The notes under the pieces: generated by a model
The model's input: the letters and a program-made list of their open reading frames with translations, nothing else
Databases searched by the model: none
Told to the model about the DNA's origin: nothing
Shown: one piece after another, positions 51,613 to 60,738 of the stretch
How positions within the stretch are numbered: position 1 is the stretch's first letter
How the letters are laid out: every line of letters starts with the position of its first letter
NCBI GenBank assembly: GCA_013416445.1
Contig: JACCER010000003.1
Coordinates: forward strand, 124,001-188,000
Source of the DNA: Alcaligenaceae bacterium
GTDB taxonomy: Bacteria > Pseudomonadota > Gammaproteobacteria > Burkholderiales > Burkholderiaceae_B
Length of the DNA stretch: 64,000 bases
Direction: 5' to 3'
Made by a program: the position numbers and the translations under genes

Positions 51613-52461
51613 TTACTTGACGTTTTTCCAGAATACAGCGTTCAGGCGCCATGCGACAACCAGGAAAAGGGCCAGGAACAATAATACCCAGACGCCCAGT
51701 TGCTTGCGCTGCAGCTGCATGGGTTCGGCCATCCAGCCCAGGAAGTTGCTGAGATCGGCGACGTTGTTGTCGAAGGCTGCATTGCCGCTGGGGTTGGCCG
51801 AGGTAAATATTGCCTTGTCGACTGCCGAGCCACTGTAGTCTTTAAGCTGTTCGGTCTTGATGACGGAAAAGCCTTGAGCGTCGTAGTTGGCAGTAGTGCG
51901 TTCCCAGGACTTTTTACCATCGGCGGCTTCGGTTTCGTGGACGACTACGTGATCCATTGAACGCGGACCCTGGAGTTCCCAGAGAACGTTGGGCATGCCC
52001 ACGCTGGGGAATACCATGTTGTTCCAGCCGGAAACCTTGGAGGTGTCGCGGTAGAACGTACGCAGGAAAGTATAGACGTAATCGACGCCCGACGGACCCA
52101 TGGTGGTGGATTTGGCACGTGCAATAACGGACAGGTCGGGTGGCGCCGCGCCAAACCAGTTCTTGGCGTCTTCTGGCGTCATGGCGATGCGCATCAGGTC
52201 GCCGATTTTATCGGTTGTGAAGAGCAGGTTCTTTTTGATCTGCTCTTCGGTCAGGCCGATGTCGGTGAGCTTGTTGTAGCGCATGGAGTTTGCGCTATGA
52301 CAGCCCAGGCAATAGTTGACGAACAGCTTGGCGCCGTTTTGCAATGCCGCCATGTCGTTGATGCGGTCGGGTGCGTGGTCCAGCTTGTAACCACCGCCTG
52401 CAGCGAAAGCAACCGCGCAGGTCAGTGATAAAGCAATGGTACCTATCAGCTTTTTAATCAT
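51613..52461 (-). CDS. petC: Cytochrome c1 of the bc1 complex
   Basis: The product has 282 residues from the ATG at 52461; the long upstream frame overlaps petB and is not coding. Signal peptide LIGTIALSLTCAVAFA, heme-binding VNYCLGCHSANSMRYNKL near residue 50, the sixth-ligand Met region, and a C-terminal membrane anchor (LGVWVLLFLALFLVVAWRL). It passes electrons from the Rieske protein to soluble cytochrome c. It is the last gene of petABC; petB ends 26 bp upstream. Confidence 0.96.
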   Translation of the reverse strand: MIKKLIGTIALSLTCAVAFAAGGGYKLDHAPDRINDMAALQNGAKLFVNYCLGCHSANSMRYNKLTDIGLTEEQIKKNLLFTTDKIGDLMRIAMTPEDAKNWFGAAPPDLSVIARAKSTTMGPSGVDYVYTFLRTFYRDTSKVSGWNNMVFPSVGMPNVLWELQGPRSMDHVVVHETEAADGKKSWERTTANYDAQGFSVIKTEQLKDYSGSAVDKAIFTSANPSGNAAFDNNVADLSNFLGWMAEPMQLQRKQLGVWVLLFLALFLVVAWRLNAVFWKNVK

Positions 52462-52487
52462 GATCATTCCGTAACGTATTGGTGGCC

Positions 52488-53876
52488 TTAGTGAGGACGA
52501 AAAGTGATGCGGTCGGGCACCGGCTTGAACGTACCCATCCGGCTCCAGACGGGCATCAGGAAGAAAAATGCCAGATAGATCACGGTTCCGATTTGACTCA
52601 TCAGGTTGAAGGTTGGATTGGGTGCTTGCGTACCCAAGTAGCCTAAGACCAGGAAGTTGACGATGAAAATGGCGTACAGGTACTTGTGCCAGGTAGGACG
52701 GTAGCGGATCGATTTGACCGGCGAGTGGTCCAGCCAAGGCAGGAAGAACAAGATGACCACTGCGCCGCCCATGGCAACCACACCCCAGAACTTGGCATCG
52801 ATAAGACGCAGCAACACAGCTACGACCAGCAGCGTGACGGGCACGGCCAGGCGCCAGATGCCTTTGAAGTTGCTTTTGACCAGGATGGCAAGGGCGCCCA
52901 CTACGGCAGAACCAGCGAGTATCCAGGTGAAATCGGCGGTAGTGGCGCGCAGCATGGAGTAGAAGGGCGTGAAGTACCAGACTGGCGCGATATGCGGAGG
53001 CGTCTTCAGGGAGTCGGCGGGAATGAAGTTGTTGTACTCGAGGAAGTACCCGCCCATTTCCGGACCAAAGAAGACGATGGCCGCGAACACGATAAGAAAG
53101 CCCGCCACGCCTACGATGTCGTGCACCGAATAGTAGGGATGGAACGGAATGCCGTCTACGGGATGACCGTTGCGGTCTTTGGGGCCGTCTTTGATTTCGA
53201 CGCCGTCGGGGTTGTTTGAGCCCACTTCGTGCAAGGCAATGATGTGTGCAACCACCAGGCCGATAAGGACCAGGGGAATGGCAATCACGTGGAATGCAAA
53301 GAAGCGGTTCAGGGTTGCGTCGGAAACCACGTAGTCGCCGCGGATCCAGACCGACAGTTCAGGGCCGATGAATGGAATGGCGGAGAACAGGTTGACGATA
53401 ACCTGGGCGCCCCAGTACGACATTTGACCCCATGGCAGCAGGTAGCCGAAGAAGGCTTCGCCCATCAGACAGAGGAAAATGGCAACACCGAAGATCCAGA
53501 CGAGTTCGCGCGGCTTGCGATACGAGCCATAGAACAGGCCACGCAGCATGTGCAGATACACAACCACAAAAAACATGGATGCGCCGGTGGAGTGCATGTA
53601 GCGGATCAGCCAGCCCCACGGTACTTCGCGCATGATGTATTCGACGGATTCGAACGCAAGCTTGGCGTCGGGTTTGTAGCTCATGACCAGGAAAATACCA
53701 GTCACGATCTGGATAACCAGCACCAATAGCGCTAGGGATCCAAAAAAGTACCAAAAATTGAAGTTTTTTGGTGCGTAGTATTCCGACATGTGCTCTTTGA
53801 AGAGGCTGGTAAGCGGGAAGCGCCTATCTATCCAACCTAAGAGTCCTGTCGTTTCGACGGTTTTTTCGCCAGCCAT
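52488..53876 (-). CDS. petB: Cytochrome b of the bc1 complex
   Basis: The protein has 462 residues and about eight or nine transmembrane helices. Heme-ligating His pairs are seen in RYMHSTGASMFFVVVYLHML and in FFAFHVIAIPLVLIGLVVAH. The Qo-site motif is PVWY (HIAPVWYFTPFYSML) instead of the mitochondrial PEWY, a variant known in Beta- and Gammaproteobacteria. It oxidises ubiquinol at the Qo site and reduces quinone at Qi. It lies between petA and petC. Confidence 0.97.
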   Translation of the reverse strand: MAGEKTVETTGLLGWIDRRFPLTSLFKEHMSEYYAPKNFNFWYFFGSLALLVLVIQIVTGIFLVMSYKPDAKLAFESVEYIMREVPWGWLIRYMHSTGASMFFVVVYLHMLRGLFYGSYRKPRELVWIFGVAIFLCLMGEAFFGYLLPWGQMSYWGAQVIVNLFSAIPFIGPELSVWIRGDYVVSDATLNRFFAFHVIAIPLVLIGLVVAHIIALHEVGSNNPDGVEIKDGPKDRNGHPVDGIPFHPYYSVHDIVGVAGFLIVFAAIVFFGPEMGGYFLEYNNFIPADSLKTPPHIAPVWYFTPFYSMLRATTADFTWILAGSAVVGALAILVKSNFKGIWRLAVPVTLLVVAVLLRLIDAKFWGVVAMGGAVVILFFLPWLDHSPVKSIRYRPTWHKYLYAIFIVNFLVLGYLGTQAPNPTFNLMSQIGTVIYLAFFFLMPVWSRMGTFKPVPDRITFRPH

Positions 53877-53955
53877 GAAACGGCTCCTTTTTCTATCTTA
53901 CGAGGCGTGTAACGGGTTCAGTGTTCGGAGTGCATGTGCGCCCCGATCCCGGGCG

Positions 53956-54606
53956 TCAGCCCTTGTTGTTTTCGTCGACGCCAATGGTGATGCTGCTACC
54001 GTCGGCAGAGTACGTGTATGGCGGAACTTCGAGGTTGTCGGGCGCTGGCTTGTTGGCGTAGACGCGTCCGGCTAGATCGAAGTAGGAGCCGTGGCAAGGG
54101 CAAAAATACCCGCCTGCCCAGTCGGAGGGCAAGCCTGGTTGTGCGCCGGTAGCGAATACTGGCGATGGCGAACACCCGAGGTGGGTGCAGATGCCGACGC
54201 AAACGAAAAGTTCGGGCTTGCGTGAGCGGTAATCATTTTTTGCGTACGCCGGCGTGTAGCCAGGACGGTTGGAATCAGGGTCGGCCAGTTCGGCTTCGTG
54301 CTTTTCATTGACCAAGCCTTTAAGCTGAGCCTCAGTGCGATGCATGATCCATACAGGCTTGCCGCGCCATTCGACCGTACGCATTTCGCCGGGGGCGATG
54401 TCGGAGACATTGACCTCGACAGGCGCTCCGGCAGCGCGGGCCTTCTCGGACGGCGCAAAGGAACTGACAAAAGGGACTGCCGTTGCTACGCCCGCCACAC
54501 CACCGACGGCACAGGCGGAAGCTACCCAGAAACGGCGCGAAGGATCGGGTGGCAGGTTGGGGTCAACCGCACCGGAATCATCGAGCTGTGTCGTAATCTG
54601 ACTCAT
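53956..54606 (-). CDS. petA: Ubiquinol-cytochrome c reductase iron-sulfur (Rieske) subunit
   Basis: The product has 216 residues from the ATG at 54606, preceded by AAGGA; an earlier in-frame start at 54648 is less likely. A twin-arginine-like RRFWVASACAVGGVAGVATAV anchor is at residues ~25-45, and the [2Fe-2S] ligands are CTHLGC and CPCHGS near 137 and 165. The Tat export route fits the tatABC genes 4 kb away. It is the first gene of petABC; the leader holds a small ATGCCC/GGGCAT hairpin. Confidence 0.96.
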   Translation of the reverse strand: MSQITTQLDDSGAVDPNLPPDPSRRFWVASACAVGGVAGVATAVPFVSSFAPSEKARAAGAPVEVNVSDIAPGEMRTVEWRGKPVWIMHRTEAQLKGLVNEKHEAELADPDSNRPGYTPAYAKNDYRSRKPELFVCVGICTHLGCSPSPVFATGAQPGLPSDWAGGYFCPCHGSYFDLAGRVYANKPAPDNLEVPPYTYSADGSSITIGVDENNKG

Positions 54607-54622
54607 TCTAGTATCCTTATTC

Positions 54623-54639
54623 ATGCCCTTCCTGGGCAT
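54623..54639. other. Small hairpin in the petA leader
   Basis: Inverted repeat ATGCCC-TTCCT-GGGCAT about 17 bp upstream of the petA start, within the divergent petA/mscL gap. Any role (mRNA stability or translation) is unproven. Confidence 0.35.
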
Positions 54640-54730
54640 ACCATTCACTGATTTTAGCTGTGTACTATCCTATTAGCCGCGTATTATAGCGTTAGCCTGA
54701 CTCTGGGTGACATTTACAAAGGAAAAAGAC

Positions 54731-55180
54731 ATGAGCAAAGCACGAAGCTTCCTTCAGGAGTTCCAGGAGTTCGCTGTAAAAGGCAACATGATCGATCTGG
54801 CAGTGGGGGTCATTATTGGCGCTGCTTTCGGAAAAATCATCGACTCGCTGGTCAAAGATATCATTATGCCGGTAGTGGCTTTTCTTATGGGGGGGCAGGT
54901 CGATTTTACCAATCAGTTCTGGATACTGCGCGCACCTGAAAACTACGCAGGGCCACGCACTTACGAAGCCTTGAGCACAGCAGGCGCGGTGGTGCTGTCG
55001 TGGGGTAATTTCCTGACCATACTCATCAATTTCATATTGTTGGCGTTTGTGGTGTTTTGCTTGGTAAAGGCCGTGAATGCCGCGCGTGACCGTGTTATGG
55101 CCAAGGAAGCAGCCGAGCCGGCGCCGCCCGCCGAAGATGTTGTTTTGTTGCGTGAAATCAGGGATGCACTGAAAAAATAG
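54731..55180 (+). CDS. mscL: Large-conductance mechanosensitive channel MscL
   Basis: The product has 149 residues from the ATG at 54731 (AAAGGAAAAAG upstream). MscL opens under membrane tension and protects against hypo-osmotic shock. The pore helix [20 protein letters not shown] is at residues ~17-36, then the [10 protein letters not shown] motif, a periplasmic loop, TM2 ([20 protein letters not shown]) and a C-terminal helical bundle ending [11 protein letters not shown]. It is a single gene, divergent from petA. Confidence 0.96.
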   Translation: MSKARSFLQEFQEFAVKGNMIDLAVGVIIGAAFGKIIDSLVKDIIMPVVAFLMGGQVDFTNQFWILRAPENYAGPRTYEALSTAGAVVLSWGNFLTILINFILLAFVVFCLVKAVNAARDRVMAKEAAEPAPPAEDVVLLREIRDALKK

Positions 55181-55234
55181 CGTCAATGTTGCGAAATAGC
55201 TGCGCTATGTTGTGGTTTTGCAGCGTGCTCGGTG

Positions 55235-55262
55235 GTCGGATTAGCCGAAGGCACAATCCGAC
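55235..55262. repeat. GTCGGATTA palindromic repeat (short form)
   Basis: GTCGGATTAGCCGAAGG then CACAATCCGAC, in the 124-bp gap between the convergent mscL and NIF3-like genes. It closely resembles the copy at 57281. Confidence 0.8.
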
Positions 55263-55281
55263 AGGCAATGCCACGCAAGCA

Positions 55282-55302
55282 GTCGGCACAGCGTAATCCG
55301 AC
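55282..55302. repeat. Second adjacent copy of the GTCGG palindromic repeat
   Basis: GTCGGCACAGCG then TAATCCGAC, a degenerate copy 20 bp after the previous one and just before the NIF3-like stop codon. Confidence 0.6.
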
Positions 55303-55304
55303 GA

Positions 55305-56081
55305 TTACACCGGGTTGTCTATATCGATGAAATCCACCCGTATGCCAAATTCTTGCGCGATGGCACTACCCAATGCCTGTACGCCGTAACGTTCTGTGGC
55401 GTGGTGGCCAGCGCCGATAAACGCCACGCCCGTTTCCTGGGCCAGATGAAATGTGGGTTCCGATGCTTCTCCGGTCAGATAGGCATCAGCGCCAGCCGCT
55501 ACCGCGGCATCCATCATGCTTTGCGCCCCGCCTGTACACCAGGCAATGCGTTCGATGTTTTGTTGTGGGTTTCCAACAATCAACGGACGCCGTTGTAAAG
55601 CATTGCAAACATTGTTTCCAATTTCTTCCAGGGTTTTCGACGGGGTGCAGCGGCCTAGCCAGACCAGTCCGTCGGGGCCGCAAACCATCGGGCTGCCGTT
55701 GGCGTCACGGTCGGGCTCGAATCCCAGTATGCGCCCCAATTGTGCGTTATTGCCCAGCACGGGGTGGGCATCCAGCGGCAGATGATAGGCAAATACGTTA
55801 AGGTTGTGCTGCAGCGCGAGCGCCAAGCGCTTGCGCTTGGGGCCGACTATGCAGGGGTTTTCGTTTTTCCAAAACCAGCCGTGGTGCACCAGCACAGCAT
55901 CGGCATTTTGCGCCACCGCCGCTTCCAGCAATGCCTGCGTGGCGGTAACTCCGGTGATAATGTGGCTTATTGACGCTTTACCTTCTACTTGCAAACCGTT
56001 GGGGCAGTAATCTTTAAAGCGCTGGGCTTGCAGGGTGGTGTCCAGCCAGGTGGCGAGTTGCTGTGTAGAAACCTGATTCAT
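55305..56081 (-). CDS. Nif3-like dinuclear metal center hexameric protein (YbgI family)
   Basis: The product has 258 residues from the ATG at 56081 (AAAAGGAAAA upstream); the earlier start would overlap the divergent protease gene. Metal-binding residues: DAVLVHHGWFWKNE near residue 62, NVFAYHLPLDAHP near 94, and the C-terminal GAGHHATERYGVQALG with His and Glu. The N-terminal YCPNGLQVEG is characteristic. Often annotated as GTP cyclohydrolase I type 2 homolog, but the function is unsettled. Confidence 0.93.
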   Translation of the reverse strand: MNQVSTQQLATWLDTTLQAQRFKDYCPNGLQVEGKASISHIITGVTATQALLEAAVAQNADAVLVHHGWFWKNENPCIVGPKRKRLALALQHNLNVFAYHLPLDAHPVLGNNAQLGRILGFEPDRDANGSPMVCGPDGLVWLGRCTPSKTLEEIGNNVCNALQRRPLIVGNPQQNIERIAWCTGGAQSMMDAAVAAGADAYLTGEASEPTFHLAQETGVAFIGAGHHATERYGVQALGSAIAQEFGIRVDFIDIDNPV

Positions 56082-56105
56082 TGATCGTTTTTCCTTTTTT
56101 GTCTT

Positions 56106-57260
56106 ATGCATCGATTGTGGCTGCTGTTTACCCAAACCGTGACGGTGTGTCTGGGTATTTTATTCATCGTGGCAACGTTGCGCCCAGACTGGCTGCATAC
56201 GTCGCCGGCCAGGCCCGTGGAGCCGTCCGGGTCGCGTTCTGCGGCTGCCCCGGCTGCTGCCCAGGCCGAGGTGTCTTATGCCCGCGCTGTGGCGCTGGCC
56301 ACGCCTTCAGTGGTGAATGTATACACCAGCAAGCATATTAATGTACCGCTGGTGCCGCTGCCCAATGATCCCGAGCTGAATCGCCTGTTCAGGGATGTTC
56401 CTGGTTTTAGCCGCCGCAAGGAATCGACCAACCTGGGTTCTGGCGTCATTGTGCGCAGCGATGGTTATATCCTGACCAACTACCATGTCATAGACGCTGC
56501 CGATGCCATAGAGGTGGCCTTGAGCGATGGGCGCCAGACACGCGCCACGCTGGTAGGCGCCGATCCCGAGAGCGATCTGGCCGTACTCAAGGTCGACCTT
56601 CCAGGCTTGTCTGCCATTACTTTTAATGGTGAGCACCAGGTGCGCATAGGCGACGTGGTCCTGGCGATAGGCAATCCTTTTGGCGTTGGGCAGACTACCA
56701 CCATGGGGATAGTGTCAGCGCTGGGTCGAAATCGGCTGGGTATCAATATTTATGAAAATTTTATCCAGACCGATGCCGCAATCAATCCGGGCAATTCGGG
56801 CGGGGCGCTTATTGACACTACCGGGCGTCTGGTGGGTATCAATACGGCTATTTATTCAGAAACTGGTGGTTCGCTGGGCATAGGCTTTGCCATACCGGCT
56901 TCGGCCGCGCACACGGTGCTGGATCAAATCATTCAAACCGGTGGTGTGACGCGGGGTTGGCTAGGCATAGAACCGCAAGATATCACGCCCGACCTGGCCC
57001 GGGCATTCCACTTGAAACAGGCTGATGGCGTCATTATCGCCAGTGTGCTCAGGAATGGCCCGGCATGGCGCGCGGGCATCAAGGTGGGCGATATCGTCCT
57101 GAAGCTGAATGGTCAGCCGGTTTATGATTCCATCGGTTTTTTGAACCAGATTGCACCCCTGCCGCCGGAGGAAGACGTTGCATTGGTGATTATGCGCGAT
57201 GGCAAGCAACGCGATGTGAAAGTTCAGGTAGGCATCCGGCCGCCGATACGCCAGCCTTGA
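56106..57260 (+). CDS. DegS/HtrA-type serine protease with one PDZ domain
   Basis: The protein has 384 residues. An N-terminal membrane anchor (LLFTQTVTVCLGILFIVATL) leads to a trypsin-like domain with His in TNYHVIDAAD, Asp in DPESDLAVLKVD and Ser in INPGNSGGALID, then a single PDZ domain (GWLGIEPQDITPDLARAF to QRDVKVQV). The anchor and single PDZ resemble DegS, which senses misfolded outer-membrane proteins; DegP and DegQ have two PDZs. It starts only 24 bp from the divergent NIF3-like start, so promoters must overlap neighbouring sequence. Confidence 0.93.
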   Translation: MHRLWLLFTQTVTVCLGILFIVATLRPDWLHTSPARPVEPSGSRSAAAPAAAQAEVSYARAVALATPSVVNVYTSKHINVPLVPLPNDPELNRLFRDVPGFSRRKESTNLGSGVIVRSDGYILTNYHVIDAADAIEVALSDGRQTRATLVGADPESDLAVLKVDLPGLSAITFNGEHQVRIGDVVLAIGNPFGVGQTTTMGIVSALGRNRLGINIYENFIQTDAAINPGNSGGALIDTTGRLVGINTAIYSETGGSLGIGFAIPASAAHTVLDQIIQTGGVTRGWLGIEPQDITPDLARAFHLKQADGVIIASVLRNGPAWRAGIKVGDIVLKLNGQPVYDSIGFLNQIAPLPPEEDVALVIMRDGKQRDVKVQVGIRPPIRQP

Positions 57261-57280
57261 TGGGGTTGTGGCGTTGTTTT

Positions 57281-57309
57281 GTCGGATTAGCCGAAGGCGT
57301 AATCCGACA
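57281..57309. repeat. GTCGGATTA palindromic repeat (short form)
   Basis: GTCGGATTAGCCGAAGG then CGTAATCCGACA, well conserved. It lies in the 72-bp gap between the convergent protease and tatC genes. Confidence 0.82.
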
Positions 57310-57332
57310 TCAACACATTTCAACAAAAGCAA

Positions 57333-58118
57333 TTAGTCGTTGTGGGTGGCGATTTCGTCAGTACTGTCGTCGTCTTCGGGCTTGAATTCGCGCTTTTTAA
57401 GTATGCTGGCGACGATCAACCCAAGCTCGAACAGCAGGCATAGCGGAAACGCCAGCATGAACTGGCTTAAGACATCGGGTGGTGTCACGACGGCGGCAAT
57501 GACAAATGCCCCCACAATGACATAGCCACGCGCCGCCCTGAGCTTTTCCACGGTAACCACGCCGCTTTTTACCAGCAAAATAACCGCGATTGGCACTTCG
57601 AAGGTGACGCCGAATGCAACAAACATGGTCATGACAAAGCTAAGATAAGCTTCGATGTCTGGGGCGGGCGTAATGGAATGCGGGGCAAAGTTGGCAATAA
57701 AGTGGAAAACCGTGCGAAACACCACAAAATAACAAAATGCCATCCCCATCAGGAAAAGCAGGGTGCTGGAAGCAATTAAAGGCAATGCCAGCCGTTGTTC
57801 GTGTTTGTACAGGCCCGGCGCAATAAATGCCCAGGCCTGATACAGCACCACCGGCAAGGCCAACACAAACGCAGCCAGCATGGTGACCTTGATAGGCACC
57901 ATAAAAGGCGTGATGACGCCGGTGGCTATCATGCGTGTGCCTTCCGGCAGCGAAGCCAGCATGGGCTGCGCCAGGAGGTCGTAGATGGCGGATGGGCCTG
58001 GATAAAGAAACAGCACTATGAAGATCACCAGCACCGCCACCACGGCGCGCAACAGGCGCGTGCGTAGTTCAACCAGATGTGAGATGAAAGTGTCTTGGGT
58101 GGAGGCGTCTTGGGTCAC
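57333..58118 (-). CDS. tatC: Sec-independent translocase subunit TatC
   Basis: The protein has 261 residues with six transmembrane helices. TatC is the receptor for twin-arginine signal peptides. Signature [20 protein letters not shown] near residue 11, [35 protein letters not shown] near 97 and the F-E motif in [15 protein letters not shown] near 170. The start overlaps the tatB stop by 4 bp. It is last in the his-HIT-tatABC run. Confidence 0.97.
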   Translation of the reverse strand: MTQDASTQDTFISHLVELRTRLLRAVVAVLVIFIVLFLYPGPSAIYDLLAQPMLASLPEGTRMIATGVITPFMVPIKVTMLAAFVLALPVVLYQAWAFIAPGLYKHEQRLALPLIASSTLLFLMGMAFCYFVVFRTVFHFIANFAPHSITPAPDIEAYLSFVMTMFVAFGVTFEVPIAVILLVKSGVVTVEKLRAARGYVIVGAFVIAAVVTPPDVLSQFMLAFPLCLLFELGLIVASILKKREFKPEDDDSTDEIATHND

Positions 58119-58546
58119 TTTGGCGTCTCCGGATCGGGGATTGTGGCGGATGCAGACTGTGCGGCAGGGGCCGCATCCGGGGTTTGTGCCGGCTCGGGAC
58201 TGAGGCTGACCTGCGCCTTGGTGTCTTTGACCAGCGTGTCAACGGAAGCGGATGTGTCTTTGAGTGCCTGTTGGGCGTCGTCGAGGGGCTTGCGCAAGCT
58301 GGCGCTGGCGTCTTCCATGGAGGACTTGACTGACTTGGCTGCGTCTTCCATTTGGCTTTTCAAGTCGGTAAGGCTGTCGAGCTCCATTTCGCGCTGGATG
58401 TCGGTTTTGACATCGCTGACATAGCGTTGAGCGCGCCCGAGCAGATGACCGACCGTGCGGGCGACCTTGGGCAGCCGCTCGGGCCCTATGACGATCAGCG
58501 CAATGACGCCGATCAGCAGCAGTTCACTAAAGCTGACATCAAACAT
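58115..58546 (-). CDS. tatB: Sec-independent translocase subunit TatB
   Basis: The protein has 143 residues. N-terminal helix [20 protein letters not shown] with Glu at position 8, the [13 protein letters not shown] hinge, then a long charged amphipathic and coiled region, and an Ala/Pro-rich tail. TatB forms the receptor complex with TatC. It starts 3 bp after the tatA stop. Confidence 0.96.
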   Translation of the reverse strand: MFDVSFSELLLIGVIALIVIGPERLPKVARTVGHLLGRAQRYVSDVKTDIQREMELDSLTDLKSQMEDAAKSVKSSMEDASASLRKPLDDAQQALKDTSASVDTLVKDTKAQVSLSPEPAQTPDAAPAAQSASATIPDPETPK

Positions 58547-58549
58547 AGT

Positions 58550-58783
58550 TTATACGTCAGTTTTTTCTTTGGCTTGTACGTCGATGGTCTCGTCGCTTTG
58601 TACACGTTGCTGTGCAACGGCTTCGGGGGTTTTGTCGTCTTTGGAGGCATCGGCCATGCCTTTCTTGAAGCCTTTGACAGCGCCGCCCAGGTCTTCACCC
58701 ATATTGCGGATTTTTTTAGTGCCAAAAACCAGGGCAACAATGACCAGAACGATAAGCCAGTGCCAAATACTGAAACTACCCAT
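58550..58783 (-). CDS. tatA: Sec-independent translocase subunit TatA
   Basis: The protein has 77 residues. A single N-terminal membrane helix ([16 protein letters not shown]) is followed by the [20 protein letters not shown] motif and an acidic tail. TatA oligomers form the transport pathway of the Tat system. It starts 14 bp after the HIT gene. Confidence 0.96.
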   Translation of the reverse strand: MGSFSIWHWLIVLVIVALVFGTKKIRNMGEDLGGAVKGFKKGMADASKDDKTPEAVAQQRVQSDETIDVQAKEKTDV

Positions 58784-58797
58784 GATACGTACTCCGA

Positions 58798-59166
58798 TTA
58801 GGCGGCTGGGGCCGCACGTTTATCCCAGGGGCGCGCGCCCCCTATGATGTGAAAATGCAGGTGGTCAATTTCTTGGCCGCCTTCGATACCTGTATTGGCA
58901 ACTAGCCTGAAACCGCCTTGTGGCCCAGGGTTGCAGCCATGGGCATAAGCCAGCTTGGGCACCAGGGCCATCATTCTACCTAACCATGCGCCATCTTCAG
59001 GTTGAATGTCTGCTAAAGACACGATATGGCGCTTTGGTATAAGTAGCAAGTGTACGGGAGCTGCAGGATTTATGTCGTGAAAAGCAAAAAATTCTTCGTC
59101 TTCGTAGACCTTTTTTGACGGAATGGCCCCGTTGGCTATTTTACAAAATAGACAGTTTTCGCTCAT
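58798..59166 (-). CDS. HIT-family histidine triad nucleotide-binding protein (HinT-like)
   Basis: The product has 122 residues from the ATG at 59166 (AGGACACC upstream); the longer frame overlaps hisE. N-terminal [20 protein letters not shown], and the catalytic histidine triad [11 protein letters not shown] near residue 100. HinT hydrolyses aminoacyl- or phosphoramidate-AMP. Its place between hisE and tatA is conserved in Betaproteobacteria. Confidence 0.95.
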   Translation of the reverse strand: MSENCLFCKIANGAIPSKKVYEDEEFFAFHDINPAAPVHLLLIPKRHIVSLADIQPEDGAWLGRMMALVPKLAYAHGCNPGPQGGFRLVANTGIEGGQEIDHLHFHIIGGARPWDKRAAPAA

Positions 59167-59186
59167 GGTGTCCTCGTGCAAATGGG

Positions 59187-59531
59187 TTAATGTTCGGGCC
59201 TGCCGGCTTTTTCGGTTAGCCCTGAAGTGCCTTCGCGCCGCGACAGTTCGGCCAGCACCTGTTCGGGCCGCAAGCCATAATGGGCTAGGGCCACCAGACA
59301 ATGAAACCAGAGGTCAGCGGTTTCGCTGATGATGCGGTCAGGGGTGTTGTCTTTGGCGGCCATGACCAGTTCGGTAGCTTCTTCGCCTATTTTCTTCAGA
59401 AAGGCGTCGGGGCCGCGCGCCAGCAGTTTGGCGGTATATGAACTGGTGGGATCGCCGCCGTTTTGTGGCAGGCGGGATTCCAGGGTGTCGGCCAGGCGGG
59501 TGAGTATGGTGGCGGGGTCTTGCAGCGTCAT
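59187..59531 (-). CDS. hisE: Phosphoribosyl-ATP pyrophosphatase
   Basis: HisE (114 residues) hydrolyses phosphoribosyl-ATP to phosphoribosyl-AMP, step 2 of histidine synthesis. Start chosen at the ATG at 59531, overlapping the hisI stop (ATGA). Motifs: [32 protein letters not shown] with metal-binding Glu, and [14 protein letters not shown]. Confidence 0.96.
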   Translation of the reverse strand: MTLQDPATILTRLADTLESRLPQNGGDPTSSYTAKLLARGPDAFLKKIGEEATELVMAAKDNTPDRIISETADLWFHCLVALAHYGLRPEQVLAELSRREGTSGLTEKAGRPEH

Positions 59532-59932
59532 TGGTAAATGAGTTTGGGGTCTTTCAGGACGGAGTCGGTGGTGGTCCAGACTGCCTGGTTGGGATCGCCA
59601 TCCAGGCGGCGGAAAAAACAGCTTTCGCGACCAGTATGGCATGCAATGCCGCCTTCTTGCTTGACCTTAAGCAAGAGTACGTCACCATCGCAGTCAAGGC
59701 GCAGTTCGCGCAGTTGCTGCACATGGCCGGACTCTTCGCCCTTACGCCACAGCCGCTGGCGTGAGCGCGACCAGTACACTGCGCGCCCGGTGGCAAAGGT
59801 TTCGGCCAGGGATTCGGCATTCATCCAGGCAACCATGAGTATGGTGCCGGTGTCGGCGTCTTGGGCAATGGCAGGAATGAGACCGTTCTGATCAAACACA
59901 ACGGCGTCCAGCCAGGAAGAATCGGGAGTCAT
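59528..59932 (-). CDS. hisI: Phosphoribosyl-AMP cyclohydrolase
   Basis: HisI (134 residues) opens the adenine ring of phosphoribosyl-AMP, step 3. Motifs: [38 protein letters not shown], the metal Asp cluster in [13 protein letters not shown] and Cys in [12 protein letters not shown]. HisI and HisE are separate proteins, as in Betaproteobacteria, rather than fused as in enterics. The ends overlap hisE and hisF by 4 bp each. Confidence 0.96.
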   Translation of the reverse strand: MTPDSSWLDAVVFDQNGLIPAIAQDADTGTILMVAWMNAESLAETFATGRAVYWSRSRQRLWRKGEESGHVQQLRELRLDCDGDVLLLKVKQEGGIACHTGRESCFFRRLDGDPNQAVWTTTDSVLKDPKLIYQ

Positions 59933-60738
59933 GCGGGTAATCGTACCTTGATGCCTTGCGCCGCCATGAATTCCTTGGCTTGCTGCACGGTGTATTCGCC
60001 ATAATGGAAAATGCTGGCGGCCAGCACGGCACTGGCGCGGCCTAGGGTGACGCCATCAGCCAGGTGCTGCAGGTTGCCCACCCCACCCGAGGCGATAACC
60101 GGTACGGGTACAGCGTCGGATACGGCGCGGGTCAGTTCAAGATCGAAGCCCGATTTGGTGCCGTCGCGGTCCATGCTGGTAAGCAGCAATTCGCCGGCGC
60201 CGTATTCAGCCATTTTTTTGGCCCAGTCCAGTACGTCGATGCCGGTGGCCTTGCGCCCGCCGTGGGTGAACAGTTCCCATTTGGCCGGCTCGCCCGCAGC
60301 CGATACGCGGCGTGCGTCGATGGCCACCACAATGCACTGTGAGCCGTGAAAACTGGCGGCTTCGCGCACGAGTTCGGGATTGCTGACAGCGGCGCTGTTG
60401 ATGGATACCTTGTCGGCGCCGGCATTGAGCAGGCGCTGGATATCGGCCACTTGGCGCACGCCGCCACCCACGGTCAGCGGAATGAAGATCTGACTGGCAA
60501 CGGATTCGATGATGGGCAGGATCAGGTCGCGCGCGTCGGAGGTGGCGGTGATGTCAAGGAGGGTGAGCTCGTCGGCGCCCTGTTCGTTATAGCGCCTGGC
60601 GATTTCCACAGGGTCGCCAGCGTCGACTAAGTCGACGAAGTTTACGCCTTTTACCACCCGCCCAGCGGTAACGTCCAGGCAGGGAATGATACGGCGGGTC
60701 AGGGCTGTATCGGCAAGAGCTGTTGCGGCGGATGTCAT
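59929..60738 (-). CDS. hisF: Imidazole glycerol phosphate synthase subunit HisF
   Basis: HisF (269 residues) is the cyclase half of IGP synthase with HisH, making imidazole glycerol phosphate and AICAR. TIM-barrel motifs: [18 protein letters not shown] with catalytic Asp, [39 protein letters not shown] with the second Asp, and [13 protein letters not shown]. The first ~14 residues before RRIIPCLD are an extension. It overlaps hisA by 4 bp. Confidence 0.97.
   Translation of the reverse strand: MTSAATALADTALTRRIIPCLDVTAGRVVKGVNFVDLVDAGDPVEIARRYNEQGADELTLLDITATSDARDLILPIIESVASQIFIPLTVGGGVRQVADIQRLLNAGADKVSINSAAVSNPELVREAASFHGSQCIVVAIDARRVSAAGEPAKWELFTHGGRKATGIDVLDWAKKMAEYGAGELLLTSMDRDGTKSGFDLELTRAVSDAVPVPVIASGGVGNLQHLADGVTLGRASAVLAASIFHYGEYTVQQAKEFMAAQGIKVRLPA

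Noticed and set aside
52462-52737. Extension of the cytochrome c1 frame into petB
   Set aside because: The cytochrome c1 signal peptide starts at 52461; the extension overlaps a well-conserved cytochrome b gene in another frame.
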